A DNA stretch of 64,000 nucleotides from Terebella lapidaria (lineage: Eukaryota > Annelida > Polychaeta > Terebellida > Terebellidae): positions 42,684,802 to 42,748,801 of the forward strand of contig OX424561.1 in the NCBI GenBank assembly GCA_949152475.1, read 5' to 3'. Positions 10,121 to 21,785 of this stretch are shown in pieces. Within the stretch, counting starts at the first letter, position 1, and each line of letters begins with the position of its first letter. A program made the position numbers and the translations under genes. The notes beneath the pieces are model-generated. The model saw only the letters and a program-made list of their open reading frames with translations, did not search any database and was not told the DNA's origin.

Positions 10121-11840
10121 CCTTCAGGAACTCCATAGAATTATCTGACTGTAACGAATATGACGCAAAATGATTGGTGTTGCCATGCCTATTGGTCCGG
10201 GCCTAGTAGGCAGGAGGCCAAACGGCCTGAAATATAGTTTCGTATGCACAAGTGTACTTGTTCATGAATGTGGTATTAATGGAAAGGTGAGGATGTCAGG
10301 TTCTCATTTCTACCACATGTAGTGTTGGCAGTTATGTCCGTCACCGTGACAACGGCCTTTGAACATGGCAACCTCCAGCTAATCTACGAAACCCATTAAA
10401 ACACTGATTTGGCCTCATTTTCGATATAATTCTATATAAATACAATAGTTTAGCACATAAAGATAGGTTGTACCGTAATGCATTGTATTAGGGTGACATT
10501 TAGAAAAGAACGTCATATTTGGTATCATGGCACTGGAATAAATGTAAAAATTGGCAAAAATATGATCAAATCTATTGCCTGACAAAGTGCTGCAAAGTAC
10601 AAAACTTATATCGAATGTCATCAAATATTGATTACAATTATTTAGTAGTCCATATATGCTTCAGTGTGATACTAAAAACCTAAACAGACGCACGTCAGGA
10701 TTTGCCCTGAAACTTCGAAAAACTTTATTGCCAAAAATTATAGTGGTCATTATTGAAATTTCTGTTCTTGCCAATATCTTGATAACTAGTCATCCAATCA
10801 CAACTACTTGGGCCTACCGCTTACTACTTTCCACTTACTAGTTGCCACTTACTATTTACTCCTCATCACCTACTACTGATCATTTATTACTTAGGCCTAC
10901 CACTGACCACTGGTGGACCAGTTGTGGAACAAACAACATCCAACCAATATATTAAGTTTTTCTCATAGGCCTATAGTAAGTGGTAAGCGGTAAGTGGTAA
11001 GTCGTAATTAGTAAGTGGTAAGTCGTAAGTAGTAAGTCGTAAGTAGTAAGTCGTAAGTGGTAAGTCGTAAGTGGTAAGTAGTAACTCGTAATGTCCCAAA
11101 TATACCAAGTAGTAAGTGGTAAGTAGTAAGTGGTAAGTAGTAAGTCTTAATGTCCCTTCAGGAACTCCATAGAATTATCTGACTGTAACGAATATGACGC
11201 AAAATGATTGGTGTTGCCATGCCTATTGGTCCGGGCCTAGTAGGCAGGAGGCCAAACGGCCTGAAATATAGTTTCGTATGCACAAGTGTACTTGTTCATG
11301 AATGTGGTATTAATGGAAAGGTGAGGATGTCAGGTTCTCATTTCTACCACATGTAGTGTTGGCAGTTATGTCCGTCACCGTGACAACGGCCCTTGAACAT
11401 GGCAACCTCCAGCTAATCTACGAAACCCATTAAAACACTGATTTGGCCTCATTTTCGATATAATTCTATATAAATACAATAATTTAGCACATAAAGATAG
11501 GTTGTACCGTAATGCATTGTGTTAGGGTGACATTTAGAAAAGAACGTCATATTTGGTATCCATGGCAATGGAATAAATGTAAAAATTGGCAAAAATATGA
11601 TCAAATCTATTGCCTGACAAAGTGCTGCTAAGTACAAAACTTATATCGAATGTCATCAAATATTGATTACAATTATTTAGTAGTCCATATATGCTTCAGT
11701 GTGATACTAAAAACCTAAACAGACGCACGTCAGGATTTGCCCTGAAACTTCGAAAAACTTTATTGCCAAAAATTATAGTGGTCATTATTGAAATTTCTGT
11801 TCTTGCCAATATCTTGATAACTAGTCATCCAATCACAACG
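9801..11840. repeat. Tandem duplication of a ~1 kb unit
   Basis: Copy 1 runs about 9,801-10,805 and copy 2 about 10,806-11,840. Marker sequences are offset by 1,006 bp at the start and 1,035 bp at the end, because the heptamer tract is longer in copy 2. Each unit holds the end of the left heptamer block, the right block, and about 680 bp of other sequence. No coding signal is seen; small frames that recur in both copies are by-products of the duplication. A diverged third copy of about 85 bp lies at 11,925-12,010. Confidence 0.9.
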
Positions 11841-12730
11841 AAAAAAGTATCTATACCAAGTTTTCAAGGAACCTGTTCGTGTAAATAAAGATACATTTTA
11901 TGCAAATATACCAATTGAAACGGCATTTCTGTATCCATGGCAACGCAACAAATGTAAAAAATTTCGGAAAAATATGACCAAACTTATCGCTTGACAATGT
12001 GCTTCTAAATACAGATTTGACATGTAAAGTTTTAAAGACCTAGTAGCATGCCGATGAAAGTGCTTTTCATTTAGTCCATTATGAATAGTTATCTGTAAAT
12101 TCGAACGAATTTTACAAATACAATCAATGGGTTTCGAGATATTGAATCAAATAGGCACTCCTTCCGTAAATTGCCGAAGATTTTGATCACGATTTGAGTA
12201 TGGGTCACGTGGTTTGTGACGTCATTTGAGGCAGTACTAAAAGTACATGTAGCCAGCAAGGTAAACTGCATGCCGCATATTCATTCTCGTTGTGTATGTT
12301 TGACAATTCAAGTGAACGGGTGAGATGGTTGGAATACGGCATTTTTTGTCTTGATATTTAGAATCAGTACTATTCATTCTCCCAGAAGGGATGTTTGTTG
12401 AACTGCAAGATGTCCAGTATTTGTTGGTTTTCATGTGTTTTCTTTTGAATCTCATGCATTTTGGAGTGGTTTTCTATCTTTGAGCTGACCGCCCAAATTA
12501 CGTGTTTTACGTTTTTGGCCAGCCATCAAAGCACATTTTGCCTCAACTGACGTCACGATTACGGAAACTGCCGAAGCTATTTTTTTCATCTGCATGAGAA
12601 GGCGATTGTAATACTGGCTCAATATACTGGATTATATGTCGCTGTTATTAAATACCAAATAACGCGAACATATTTTTTGTCACCAAATGTCCACAATGCC
12701 TTTATCTGAACAGGAATAAAACCATATAAT
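11841..12730. other. Unique AT-rich sequence with one diverged repeat piece
   Basis: About 890 bp without a supportable gene. The piece at 11,925-12,010 resembles part of the duplicated unit (about 10,540-10,615 in copy 1). Nothing else is recognised. Confidence 0.5.
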
Positions 12731-13403
12731 TGTACCTTGCTACTATGACTTTAACGTCGTCCGCTATCCGCAGATCCTCGCGAATAGTCCGGTCACCGAG
12801 GGTCACTGCGGGCGCAGTGTCTACTCTATCATCAGAACGTTAACCAGGTAGCAGCCCACCCAGCGAGCCCAGACATGCGGACACCACTCAAATACAGGAT
12901 CATCATCGTAGTGTTAACTGTGAGGCCGGCTCCCCGCGGTCCGCCATGGGGGATGGAACCCCGGACAGCCCGACAGTCCGCCAGAGCCTGTGTCGCACCA
13001 TCCCGGGTGGGAGATCAGTGATCCAGAGGGCGTGCGCCCCCGAGTCATCAAGGTGTCATTGAGTCATTTCCCACCCGGCCCAAATCGAATTTGTCCCCAG
13101 GGGCCCATGAGGGCCTTAGCCACGGAGCGAGGACGTAGAGCTCATGGCCGAGCTCTCCGTCGTCTCTCTCGCCTTGCTCTGAGACAACTTCACAGACCAA
13201 AACGTCTCCAGAGTATTTATACCACAGAGCACGAGAAACGAAGGAGATGACGTAAGACCATTGTTATAGCTTACTGGGCGAGAGAGTTGGAGAGTGTTGC
13301 TAGGCAGTGCATGCTTCGAACAGAAGCATCCAAGAAAAGGGCCATAAAACTAGAGTGTTTAACAAAGAACCACCTGCCGCGATCTTTGGGCAAAATCGCC
13401 ACA
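12731..13403 (-). mobile_element. Solo LTR of Ty3/gypsy family 1
   Basis: Read on the minus strand, this closely matches the LTR of copy D, from TGTGGCGATTTTGCCC through the promoter (GTATAAATAC at 13,222-13,213) into the downstream half. It carries only one copy of the GAGGATCTG..GATAGCGG segment that is doubled in LTR D. No primer site or gag follows inward and no pol precedes it, and the neighbouring copy C is in the opposite orientation, so it stands alone. The inner end at 12,731 (TGTACC on plus) is a choice; homology is clear only to about 12,750. No target duplication was found. Confidence 0.82.
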
Positions 13404-13805
13404 TTACCCTCTTCTTACAATGTTGGTCCCCAACATGCTCCGCCTGCGCCCAAAACTGCAAAACACGACGAGGGCATCGCATGGCGGAACCAGAAGGAAG
13501 CGAGGTGAGCGGTACCCGAAAGTCAGGGCGCAAGAGACTAAGACCTTAAGGGTCCGTTTTGGAAGAATGGGGAAAAACCCCCGGACTTACGGAGTGAGCT
13601 GTAACGCGCTCTACAATTTTGAATAAACCCTAATAAACGAGCTAAAATTTTGACCAAGGTAGTCCAAAAAGGATGATGACCTTGGAAGGTCATCTGCAGT
13701 AAGGGACGGTGTGTCGAGTCTTTGGAATACTTTTAAGGTTAACCTTGTAAATTTAGAAATTTTGTAAAACGACACACCGAGTGATCAAAAGTAGTAGTAC
13801 CTCTA
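13404..13805. other. Spacer between solo LTR and copy C
   Basis: About 400 bp with no supported gene. A small hairpin (ATGTTGG, loop, CCAACAT) lies near 13,419-13,435. Confidence 0.4.
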
Positions 13806-14670
13806 GAAAGGGTTGCCGGCCGCCCGGCCTCCTCTGACCCGCGGAAGCGATGTATGGTCTACATCGACGATGTCATCGTGTATGGCCGCGATGGAGTACC
13901 ATCTGGAGTTTGGTGAGGTAATCCGCGGAGCAGGCCTTTGTGAGCTCTTCGCTGAGGAGATTTTATACTTGGGCTTCATGGTAACAGGCACCGGAGTTAG
14001 ACCAGGCCCCGCGAAGATCGAGGCCGTACAACACTGGCCCCGGCCTTGTAACGTGGCGGACGTGAGGTCGTACTTGGGCTTTGCGAGCTACCACCACCGG
14101 TTTATTCGAGGTTTCGCGGAGATCGTGCGCCCCCTTACTATCCTCAAGGAAAAGGGCGGTGATTTTGTTGAGGAAGCTGAGCAGGCAATCGCCTTCTCGG
14201 ACCTCCGGCAAGCTTTATTAGTGGCCCAGGTGCTGCGGCACCCTCGTCCGGACTGTGAGTTCATCCTGGACACTGACGTGAGTAACTTTGCACTCGGCGG
14301 TGTCCTCTCGCAGATCGTGGACGGGCAGGAGCGTGTACTAGCTTATGCGAGTTTGGCTCTGAGCCACTCTCAAATGAACTACTGCACGACTCACCGCAAG
14401 CTCCTCGCGGTGGTAGCCATGACCAAGCGGTTCCAGCATTACTTGTTGGGGTGGCATTTCCGGCTGCGGACTGATCACAGTTCGCTCTGGTGGCTCCTCA
14501 ATTACAGTGAGGCCGACAGCTTGGTGGCCCGGTGGCTCGTCAAACTCCAGGAGTATGACATGTAGATTGAGCACCGCGCCGGGAAGCTGCACAGCAACGC
14601 TGACGGACTGTCACATTGTCATAAGTGCAAGAACCTCAACTGTGCAGGGATGACTTCAATCCAGCGCGTT
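13806..14670 (+). pseudogene. Ty3/gypsy RT C-terminal part and RNase H (copy C)
   Basis: Copy C begins abruptly inside RT at the YIDD catalytic block (about 13,847-13,880), so everything upstream is missing. A frameshift follows near 13,890. From about 13,930 one frame covers the rest: LGFMVTGTGVRPGPAK, DVRSYLGFASYHHRF and the RNase H core LDTDVSNFALGG, whose catalytic Asp is kept here. The frame then meets a TAG codon in YDM*IEHRAG. The protein is clearly the same family as copy A and more intact across RNase H, but as a 5'-truncated fragment it cannot act. Confidence 0.92.
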
Positions 14671-16782
14671 GGGGATTCTTCCTCAGACTCGGAACTGGAC
14701 CTTCCGGGGAGACCGCAGGCCGCCGCCCCCTTTAACAACACAGCGGCCCGAGCCACAGGAGTCCACCCGCCCGAGGACCCGCCGTCACCGACGATGGCGT
14801 CCCGCATTTGAACCGAAGGTGCAGCTCAGCTCCAGCGAGTCTTCCTCGAGTCCGGCGGTGGACTCCTCGTGGGTACCCTTCGCTGTGGTGATGGCCGCTG
14901 GTGCGCAGTCGGACGTATCGGATGAGGAGCCGAACTACTTGGGCGGCTACTCTCCAGCACAACTGGCGGCGAAGCAGAGAGCTGACAGTGCTCTGGCACC
15001 GGTTATGAAGGCCCTCGAGGCCGGACAGAAGCCCTTCAAGGATGAGCAGAAGACCTACAGGGAGGAGACACAGTCTTCAATATCCCAGTGGGAACGGCTC
15101 GCCTAGAGAGATGGCCTCTTGTACCAGCGCTATGAGCCACCGAGCCCACTGCCCCCTATCTGGCAGTTGGTGCTATCTGGCGGAGCTGCGGAAAACCGGT
15201 CACCTGGGAATCCGGAAGACCATCCATCGGCTACAACAACACTTTAACTTGCCTGGTAGCGGATTGGATGTGCAGTGGTGGTGGGCAGCTTGCCCTCGGT
15301 GTCAGGCTCGCAAAGGAGTTCAGGCTCCTGGCCGCCACCCCTTAACCATGGTTAAAGCTGGCGCGCCTTTCGACCGGATCGCCTTGGACATACTGGATAC
15401 TCATCGGGTCACTCCGAGTGGGTTCCGGTACATCATGGTGATCTCAAACTATTTTACCAAATACACTGTACACTGACGCCTACCCGCTGCGGCACCAAAC
15501 CGCGGACGAGGTAGCTCGGTTGCTGGTGAATAGGTGGGTGGTTTACCATGGTGTACCTAAACAGGTACATTCAGATTAGGGCACGCAATTTGAGAGCAAC
15601 CTGTTCCGGAACCTAGCACAGATGCTGGGCAGTACCAAGGTCCGGACCACCCCTCACAGACCCCAGTCTGACGGACAGGTCAAACGTTTCAATCGATCTA
15701 TCCTGATTATGGTGGCGGCCTTTGTGAATGATCGTGCTAATGATTCGGATGACCACCTCCCATATGTCTTAATGGTGTACAGGTCGTCGGTCCACTCTTC
15801 AACCGAAGTAACTCCGCACATGATGTTGTACGGCCGGGAACTCAATCTGCCTGTGGATATTATGTATCCAACTGCAGCGGAAACCGGTCCGGTACCCCAG
15901 TGCGGTCCGGAGTACATGGAGTGGGTTCGCCGCGCCCTGGCGAACGCCCATGATTTCGCGCGAGCGCGCCTGGACAAGTCTGCCATCCGCTAGAAGCATG
16001 GCTATGACGCCCATGCTAAGGGTAGGCCCACTTTTGCGGAGGGAGATAAGGTGCGCTTCTACTATCCACTGGCTAAGCCGTGTACAGGTTGTCTGTCCAC
16101 TCTTCGACTGATGGAACTCCGCACATGATGTAGTATGGCCGAGAACTCAATCTGCCCGTGGATGTTATGTATCCAACTGCGGCGGAAACCGGTCTGGTAC
16201 CCCAGTGCGGTCCGGAGTATGTGGAGTGGGTTCGCCGCGCCCTGGCGAACGCCCATGATTTCGCACGAGCACGCCTGGACAAGTCTGCCATCCGGCAGAA
16301 GCGTGGCTATGACGCCCATGCTAAAGGTAGGCCCGCTTTTGCAGAGGGAGACAAGGTGCGCTACTATTATCCACCAGCTGAGCAAGGTAATAAATTTGCG
16401 AAGCCGTGGATTGGCCGGTTCACCGTATTGAAACACGTGACATAGGTGGACTACCGGATTCGTCGGGATTCCAATCTGGACAAGGTACTGGTGGTCCATA
16501 TCGACAACCTGAAGAAGTATGAGGACCCGCTCATCATGGATCCGCGAATACAAGATGCAGAACCGGATGACGTCCCTCTTCCGGACACTTCCGGTCAGCA
16601 TCCACGGACGCCGGATGAGCTTGTGCGCCATATGGGACCTCTCTGATGCGTCAGATGGAATTCTGGACGACAGTGCACCTGTTCTCGGTGATCCGCAGGT
16701 TCCCTTGATACCTCCAGGACCTGCGGATGATGGGTGGCCACGCCGGAAACCCCGTGCGCCAACCCGATATGGTTGGGACTAA
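14671..16782 (+). pseudogene. Ty3/gypsy linker, integrase and C-terminal tail (copy C)
   Basis: After RNase H come the Ser/Asp-rich linker and the integrase. The zinc-binding HH part is damaged (the stretch before GHLGIRKT is shortened) but the CC part is present as CPRCQ. The DDE core shows ALDILD; the second block has TAG within HSD-Q-GTQFE (about 15,575). The third block reads PQSDGQVKRFNRS, with Lys where the catalytic Glu belongs (about 15,673-15,692). A roughly 305-bp tandem duplication repeats the segment after the core. The end of pol matches copy A: VDYRIRR, LVVHIDNLKKYE and the tail RKPRAPTRYGWD before the stop at 16,780-16,782. Several stops look like C-to-T changes (CAG to TAG). 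Confidence 0.9.
15776..16385 (+). repeat. 305-bp tandem duplication inside copy C integrase
   Basis: The segment starting TGTACAGG at 15,776 recurs at 16,081, and internal markers keep the same 305-bp offset. The two copies differ at many positions, and each has its own stop codons, so either the duplication is old or it arose by template switching between two different element copies during reverse transcription. Confidence 0.9.
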
Positions 16783-18540
16783 CGTTCTGCTCATGCAGAT
16801 GTGTCTACGGTATCCATCTATCACACCAGGGATGGATTTTAGGTCGTTCCGTAGGAATCCGCACGACTTTACTCTGTGAGTTGCCACTTTGTTGCTATAT
16901 CCGGAGTTGAGTTCCGCAGATATCTTTACTTCGTAACGCTGCCGCTCCGCATCCGCCCTCCCCTGGTTTCTAGCACTAGGGAAGTGCGGCAGGTCTATCC
17001 GCATCATGTGGACTGCTGTCCGGTGTATTTAACCCAATGCCTACGCTGGCCGGACCACTTTTGAGGATTTGCCGGACGCCCCTTGGTCCCGGGACAACCT
17101 CTGATATGGCCAGACTGAGGTTGGGATTTACGTCCGCTACGGGAGAAGCGCCTTCCCACGGATTTGGGGAACTGGCATATGGACGTGGGGAGAGTATCCG
17201 ATAGTGAGGACTGATATCCGTGGTTCGTCCGCATGACTCGTCCGGCACTCTGGACGCTTTTGGACGATGCATTTCGGTGTGTTGTCACCCGTGAGCCACT
17301 ACTATAAGGTTGTTTATAGTAGGATAAGGTTTCTAGCTGCAGGAAACCGTTTAACCATTATTTTTAATGGACCGGCTGTTAAGTCCGCACATGCGGACCA
17401 GCCACGGCAGCAGGTGATGCTCATTTTCGTCAGGATCGCACCTTGCAAAACACGGTCCGGCCAGAATGACCGGAACCCCGACCTCCTTCTAAGAAGGGGG
17501 TCGTATTCTACATGCGTAGCATACTTTGTGTTTTTTAATCCCTATCATTACTATCGGATAAGGTCAATAGGCCCTGTTATGGCGATTGTCTGGATCTGGA
17601 CTCCGACCGCGGGCAGGTCCGGACGACCCCCTACTATTGATTTCATCATGTTTGGGATTCTCTAGATTGGGCGCCGGCATGAAGGGTTCGCCCCCTAACC
17701 ATTTAGGTTATGGAGCTCCCGGCACCTCGTCTAAATCTATTGGATCCGCGCTCAGGTGGTCGATGTATGGGCTCTGGGCTTGACCGGTGCATTGTTCCGT
17801 GGCCTTATTGTACAATGGGGTTGCTAGTGGACGCGTCATGAACGTCCACAGGGTGCTCAATTGTCTTTAGGGCTACCATGGGCATGCTCGATCGCCTTGT
17901 AAGCGTACCAGCGGCTATGGGGAGTGTTTATATTTATCCATCTCATGTTAATATTTACTGTGTGGATTATTTAAACCACAAGTATGTGTGCATTCCGTGG
18001 AAACGCTATTCTTACTCATTTGATCATACATTGAGATAAGTTTAGTGATATATCTTTTTCCTGGTGTAATAGAGAGTTAGAAATCGGGAGATTTCTGCTT
18101 TCGAAAGAGGGGTGTAGGGGATTGTGTGCTGTGTATCAGAAGCCAGTAAGCCGTGATCTATGAAAAAGTAGGCAAACGGTGGTGAATTTATTTTCATTAC
18201 TGTTTGAGCGGTGGTAAATTTATTTTTATCGCTGCTAATAGGTGGACATATTTGTACGATCCACAAGTAGATCGACTTCTGACACATTGTATACAATTTT
18301 TATCCTACTGGGGTGATTAAATTCACGTCATTGATTTTAATTACTGTATGTGATTGCGGGATCCCCCAGGATGGCCTGTATTTAGGCCATCCGTATACAT
18401 GGCATGATAAGGAGTCACCAGGGGAGATGCGTGTATATGTATGAGCCTGCAGTGAAAACGTAATTTGTTTGTTGGCCTGTATCGTCGATGCTAAAATAGA
18501 CGTTTCCACAGAAACGCGTTATACTGCTGTGCATGCAGAA
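16783..18540 (+). mobile_element. 3' noncoding region of copy C
   Basis: Collinear with the reverse complement of 1-1,711. Shared blocks include the TTTAAACCACAAGTATG stretch near 17,965-17,985 and TTTTAATTACTGTATGT near 18,336-18,350. No open frame longer than expected by chance is shared by the two copies. No LTR like 38,174-38,879 follows; copy E begins instead, so the 3' end of copy C was lost or overwritten. Confidence 0.7.
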
Positions 18541-18589
18541 CTGCCAGCCTTTATGCTGTAAAAACTATGTAACCAGCAATCGCTGGTCA

Positions 18590-20799
18590 TTCGAGCACTC
18601 GGCACTGGTGGAGACAGATCTGACTCCCAGTGCTTCAGGGGTTAAGAGCGCTCGAATATATATGGCCGAACAGTCCAGTGGGGAAGGCAAGGGAAGGAAG
18701 GTCGCTTGTTGGATCGAGATCTTGAGTGAGTCCTACTTTGATATCGAGCACCGTCCAGGCCGAATCCACAATAATGCAGACACGCTGTCCAGGTCTCTGT
18801 GCAGTCAATGCGGTGAAATTGATTGGAAGCAGGCTAAAATCGATGCTTGGAACTTCGGGGAGATTGTTCGGCAGACTCGAAGCAGAGAGACTCTGCAGCT
18901 CAGACCAAGGAAGGGGGGTCGTCGGAGCCGGTTACAGAAATCCTCTGGCGAAGCAAACTGGCAGGGATGACGGAATCCCCCGGAAGGATGGAGCCGAAGG
19001 CGGTTGCAGTGGCAGAACAGGCTGATGCAGAAAAAGAAGTTATGGTGGAAAAGAAGACTGATGAGAAAAAAGCGGTTGCTGAGCAGCAAAAGCGGATGAA
19101 TACTGCTGAAGCAAATGCTGTGCTGAGACAGAAATATCATCCAGCTGATCTTCGAAAAATGCAACAGGCAGAGCCATGGTATCCGGTGATAGCAGCCCTA
19201 ATCAATGGAGCAGTACGGTAAATACTGTGAACGTCTCCAGCCTAATCCAGAAGAGAAGGTGCTGTTCGGCATGCAGAAAACTTTGCGGACAGAAGACAGA
19301 GTTGTCTATAGGCGGTGGAAGACGGCAGAGGGGACAGATCGCATGAAGTTGATCACCTAAGGAGCTGAGTCGTGAAATCTTTAGTCTGGCACATCAGAGC
19401 CGGACAGGCGGACATCTCGGGAGCAGGCGGATGGTGGCCAGTATCCGGAGGCGGTACTTCTGGCCAGGCATGATGAGACATTATCATCAACTCATCATCA
19501 ACTCACCATCAACTCAGTGGCCTTTTGGCTTGTGATTAGGTACTTATGTACTTGTCATATATTTATTCCATGGGGTTTGTTTCGGATTTCTAAATTATTT
19601 TCATAGGTTGTTGGGCAGTTGTATACTAATTCCATCAGGTGTACAGAAGAAACGACTACACTTACCACACTGTCTGCCCCTGACGACGCCAGCGTGTTTT
19701 CTGATAAAGTATTTGGTCGGGCTTTGTTTCAATTGCAAAATGTTGTGGTTTACGTTTTTTATTGGAAACATCAAAATTTGGCTGTATTGGCGGTAATAGA
19801 TTGATACTTACAATCAAGCAGTAGATCCTGAGCTGTGATGAGTGTGCATCAAGGAGTATGCAGAACCTGAAGAAGACACCAATGCAGAAATACCGGGTGG
19901 GAGCACCGATGGAAAGGGTCACCATGGATATTATGGGACGGTTGCCAAAGTCAACCCATGGGAGCCGGTACATCTTGGTGGTAGGAGACTATTTCATCAA
20001 GTGGGTGGAGGCGTACCCTATGTCGAACCAAGAGGCAGTTATGGTGGCGGACATCTTCATCAACCAATTCGTGTCAAGATATGATATCACGATGTAGATA
20101 CACACCAACCAAGGCAGAAATTTCGAGTCAGACTTGCTGAAAAAACATGTGCAGGATCCTGGGGATTCACAAGACACGGACAACAGCCTTCGACCGCAGT
20201 CAGATGGCTTCATAGAGAGATTCAACCGGACGTTGCAGCAGATCCTGAGCCTGTACGTGGGTGAGCGGCAGACCAACTGGGATCAGCTAGTTCCGTTGGC
20301 TATGGCAGCTTACAGGAGTACCCTGCAAGAGACAACTGGGCAGAGTCCCAACTTGCTGATGCTGCGCAGAGAAGTCAACACTCCAGTAGAGTTGCTGATT
20401 GGCAGACCTCTGGGCGAATCGACAGCTGAAGTAAAAGAGTATGGTAGTCAGCTCCGGGAGTGACTATAGGCGGTCTATCAGGCAGTCTGGAAGAAGTCCG
20501 GCAGGGAAATGGAACGGCAGAAAAAGCTGTACGACCGGCGGAAAGTCGACAGTCAGTTCCAGCCGAGAGACTGAGTGTGGATGACAGTCAAAACTGGGAA
20601 GAAAGGAAAGGCACCCAAGTTGCAGAGGAAGTGGAGCGGACCAAAACAGGTACTGAGCAGATTCACCGACATAACCAGCGAGAATGCTAAGAGTGAAACT
20701 TGGCAGAAAATAGTCCACTTTGACTTATCATGGTGTCAAACATCCGAGATGGATGAGGCAAAGCATGGAGGGTTCCAAATTGCGGACGGAACATCCTGA
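18590..20799 (+). pseudogene. Second Ty3/gypsy family: RNase H end and integrase (copy E)
   Basis: This is a different gypsy family. It opens at the end of RNase H (FDIEHRPGRIHNNADTLSR), followed by a Lys/Glu-rich linker and an integrase. The HH half of the zinc domain is near 19,380-19,480 (AHQSRTGGHLGSRRM, read with a frameshift) and the CC half (CDEC) only at about 19,835, because about 345 bp of foreign sequence lie between. The core has VTMDIMGRLP, then HTNQGRNFES with Asn in place of the second catalytic Asp, and SDGFIERFNR with the Glu intact. A TAG precedes IHTNQG. The C-terminal block is KGKAPKLQRKWSGP. The copy is 5' truncated and dead, yet its 3' end is preserved. Confidence 0.9.
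19490..19835. other. Insertion of ~345 bp splitting the integrase zinc domain of copy E
   Basis: The expected spacing between the HH and CC halves of the zinc domain is a few tens of residues, yet here about 345 bp of AT-rich non-coding DNA intervene. The left edge is a short tandem array of CATCAACT units (about 19,485-19,515). I recognise no element in it. Confidence 0.6.
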
Positions 20800-21003
20800 G
20801 CAGAATAGCAGTACGGAAGCAGAAAAGTCGGCCTCCGAGTCGAACACGGACTCGGAGTAAAGCCGCAGAAGATGGAGCAGAATGCAGAAGCTGATTCCGG
20901 AATCAGAAGAAAGGTGATTGGATTGAGCCGGAAGATTCCGGAATTTGCCAGAAGAAGCCGGAGACGGAGACCTCCCGGTTAACGGTTAAGTTTTTGGCTA
21001 CTT

Positions 21004-21074
21004 GTGACATCACTCTTTCAGCAGCCAATCAGATTGGAGCTTTCCAAACCACGTGACCAGAAAGGGTATAAAAG
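21004..21074 (+). promoter_or_regulatory. LTR-like promoter upstream of a TATA box
   Basis: In order: TGTGACATCAC, GCCAATCAG (CCAAT box), CACGTG at 21,050-21,055 and TATAAAAGG at 21,067. The 3' LTR has the same order of elements at about 23,142-23,190 (TGATGTCAC, CAATCAG, CACGTG, CTATAAAAG). This suggests a second, diverged LTR-type promoter inside the 3' region. Whether it works is unknown. Confidence 0.6.
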
Positions 21075-21684
21075 GACCTAGAAAATGAGCTCTGGCGTCA
21101 GTTGGAGAGCAGCCTTTGAACAGAGCACATCAGTGTTAAAGTGTGAAGGAATTGAACCAACTTCGAAGTTTTCCGGCAAGCAGACTTCAAGTTTCAAAAG
21201 GAACTCGTGAGGATGGCGAATGCTTATTGAAAGTGGCCTGTGGCACGTCTGGGTACGAGGAAAATCGACTTTGGCGGACAGCAGACGGTGGATAGCAGTT
21301 AGTGGACAGCAGCTGGCGGAGAGCAGTTGGCATGACGGACCAGTCCGGATTTCAACCACAGAGCAGGAGCAGACCGTGATTGCAGCTGGAGATGGAGCCG
21401 GAGTCGCTCCCCAGAGCAGAAGGATCGTCATCATCGCAGAGAACGTAAAACTGAGAGCCCTGATCACACTAAGGATCGAGGCGGAGCCGAACTGAGAAGC
21501 GACAAACACCACCTAATTCCTCCGGCCGTGACGGTAAAACCAAGAGTAAAGGAGTATATGACCACAAGTTCCGATTGCTGTCTGGTGGATCCGGCGAGGC
21601 TGTCCCGGGAGTCCGGTTAGCGGACATTGCAGATTTGCAGGGCAGAGATGAAGAAAGCAGTTTCCAGAGTCCGGCCCCGAAAAA

Positions 21685-21785
21685 TCAGTAGCAGTGGCAG
21701 AGCTGTTGGCAGAGCTGATGGCAGAGCTGATAGCAGAGCTGGTAGTGAGCTGTTAGCAGACCTAGTAGCATAGCTGGTAGTGGAA
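21685..21785. repeat. Short tandem repeat of GCAGAGCTG units
   Basis: About eight imperfect units of 12-14 bp built on GCAGAGCTG, within the 3' region of copy E. Confidence 0.75.

Noticed and set aside
10656..11888. Two similar small proteins at 10,656 and 11,691
   Set aside because: They are the same chance frame in the two copies of the tandem duplication, and their ends differ where the copies end.
12731..18540. LTR at 12,731 as the 5' LTR of copy C
   Set aside because: It points the opposite way and copy C begins in the middle of RT without primer site or gag.
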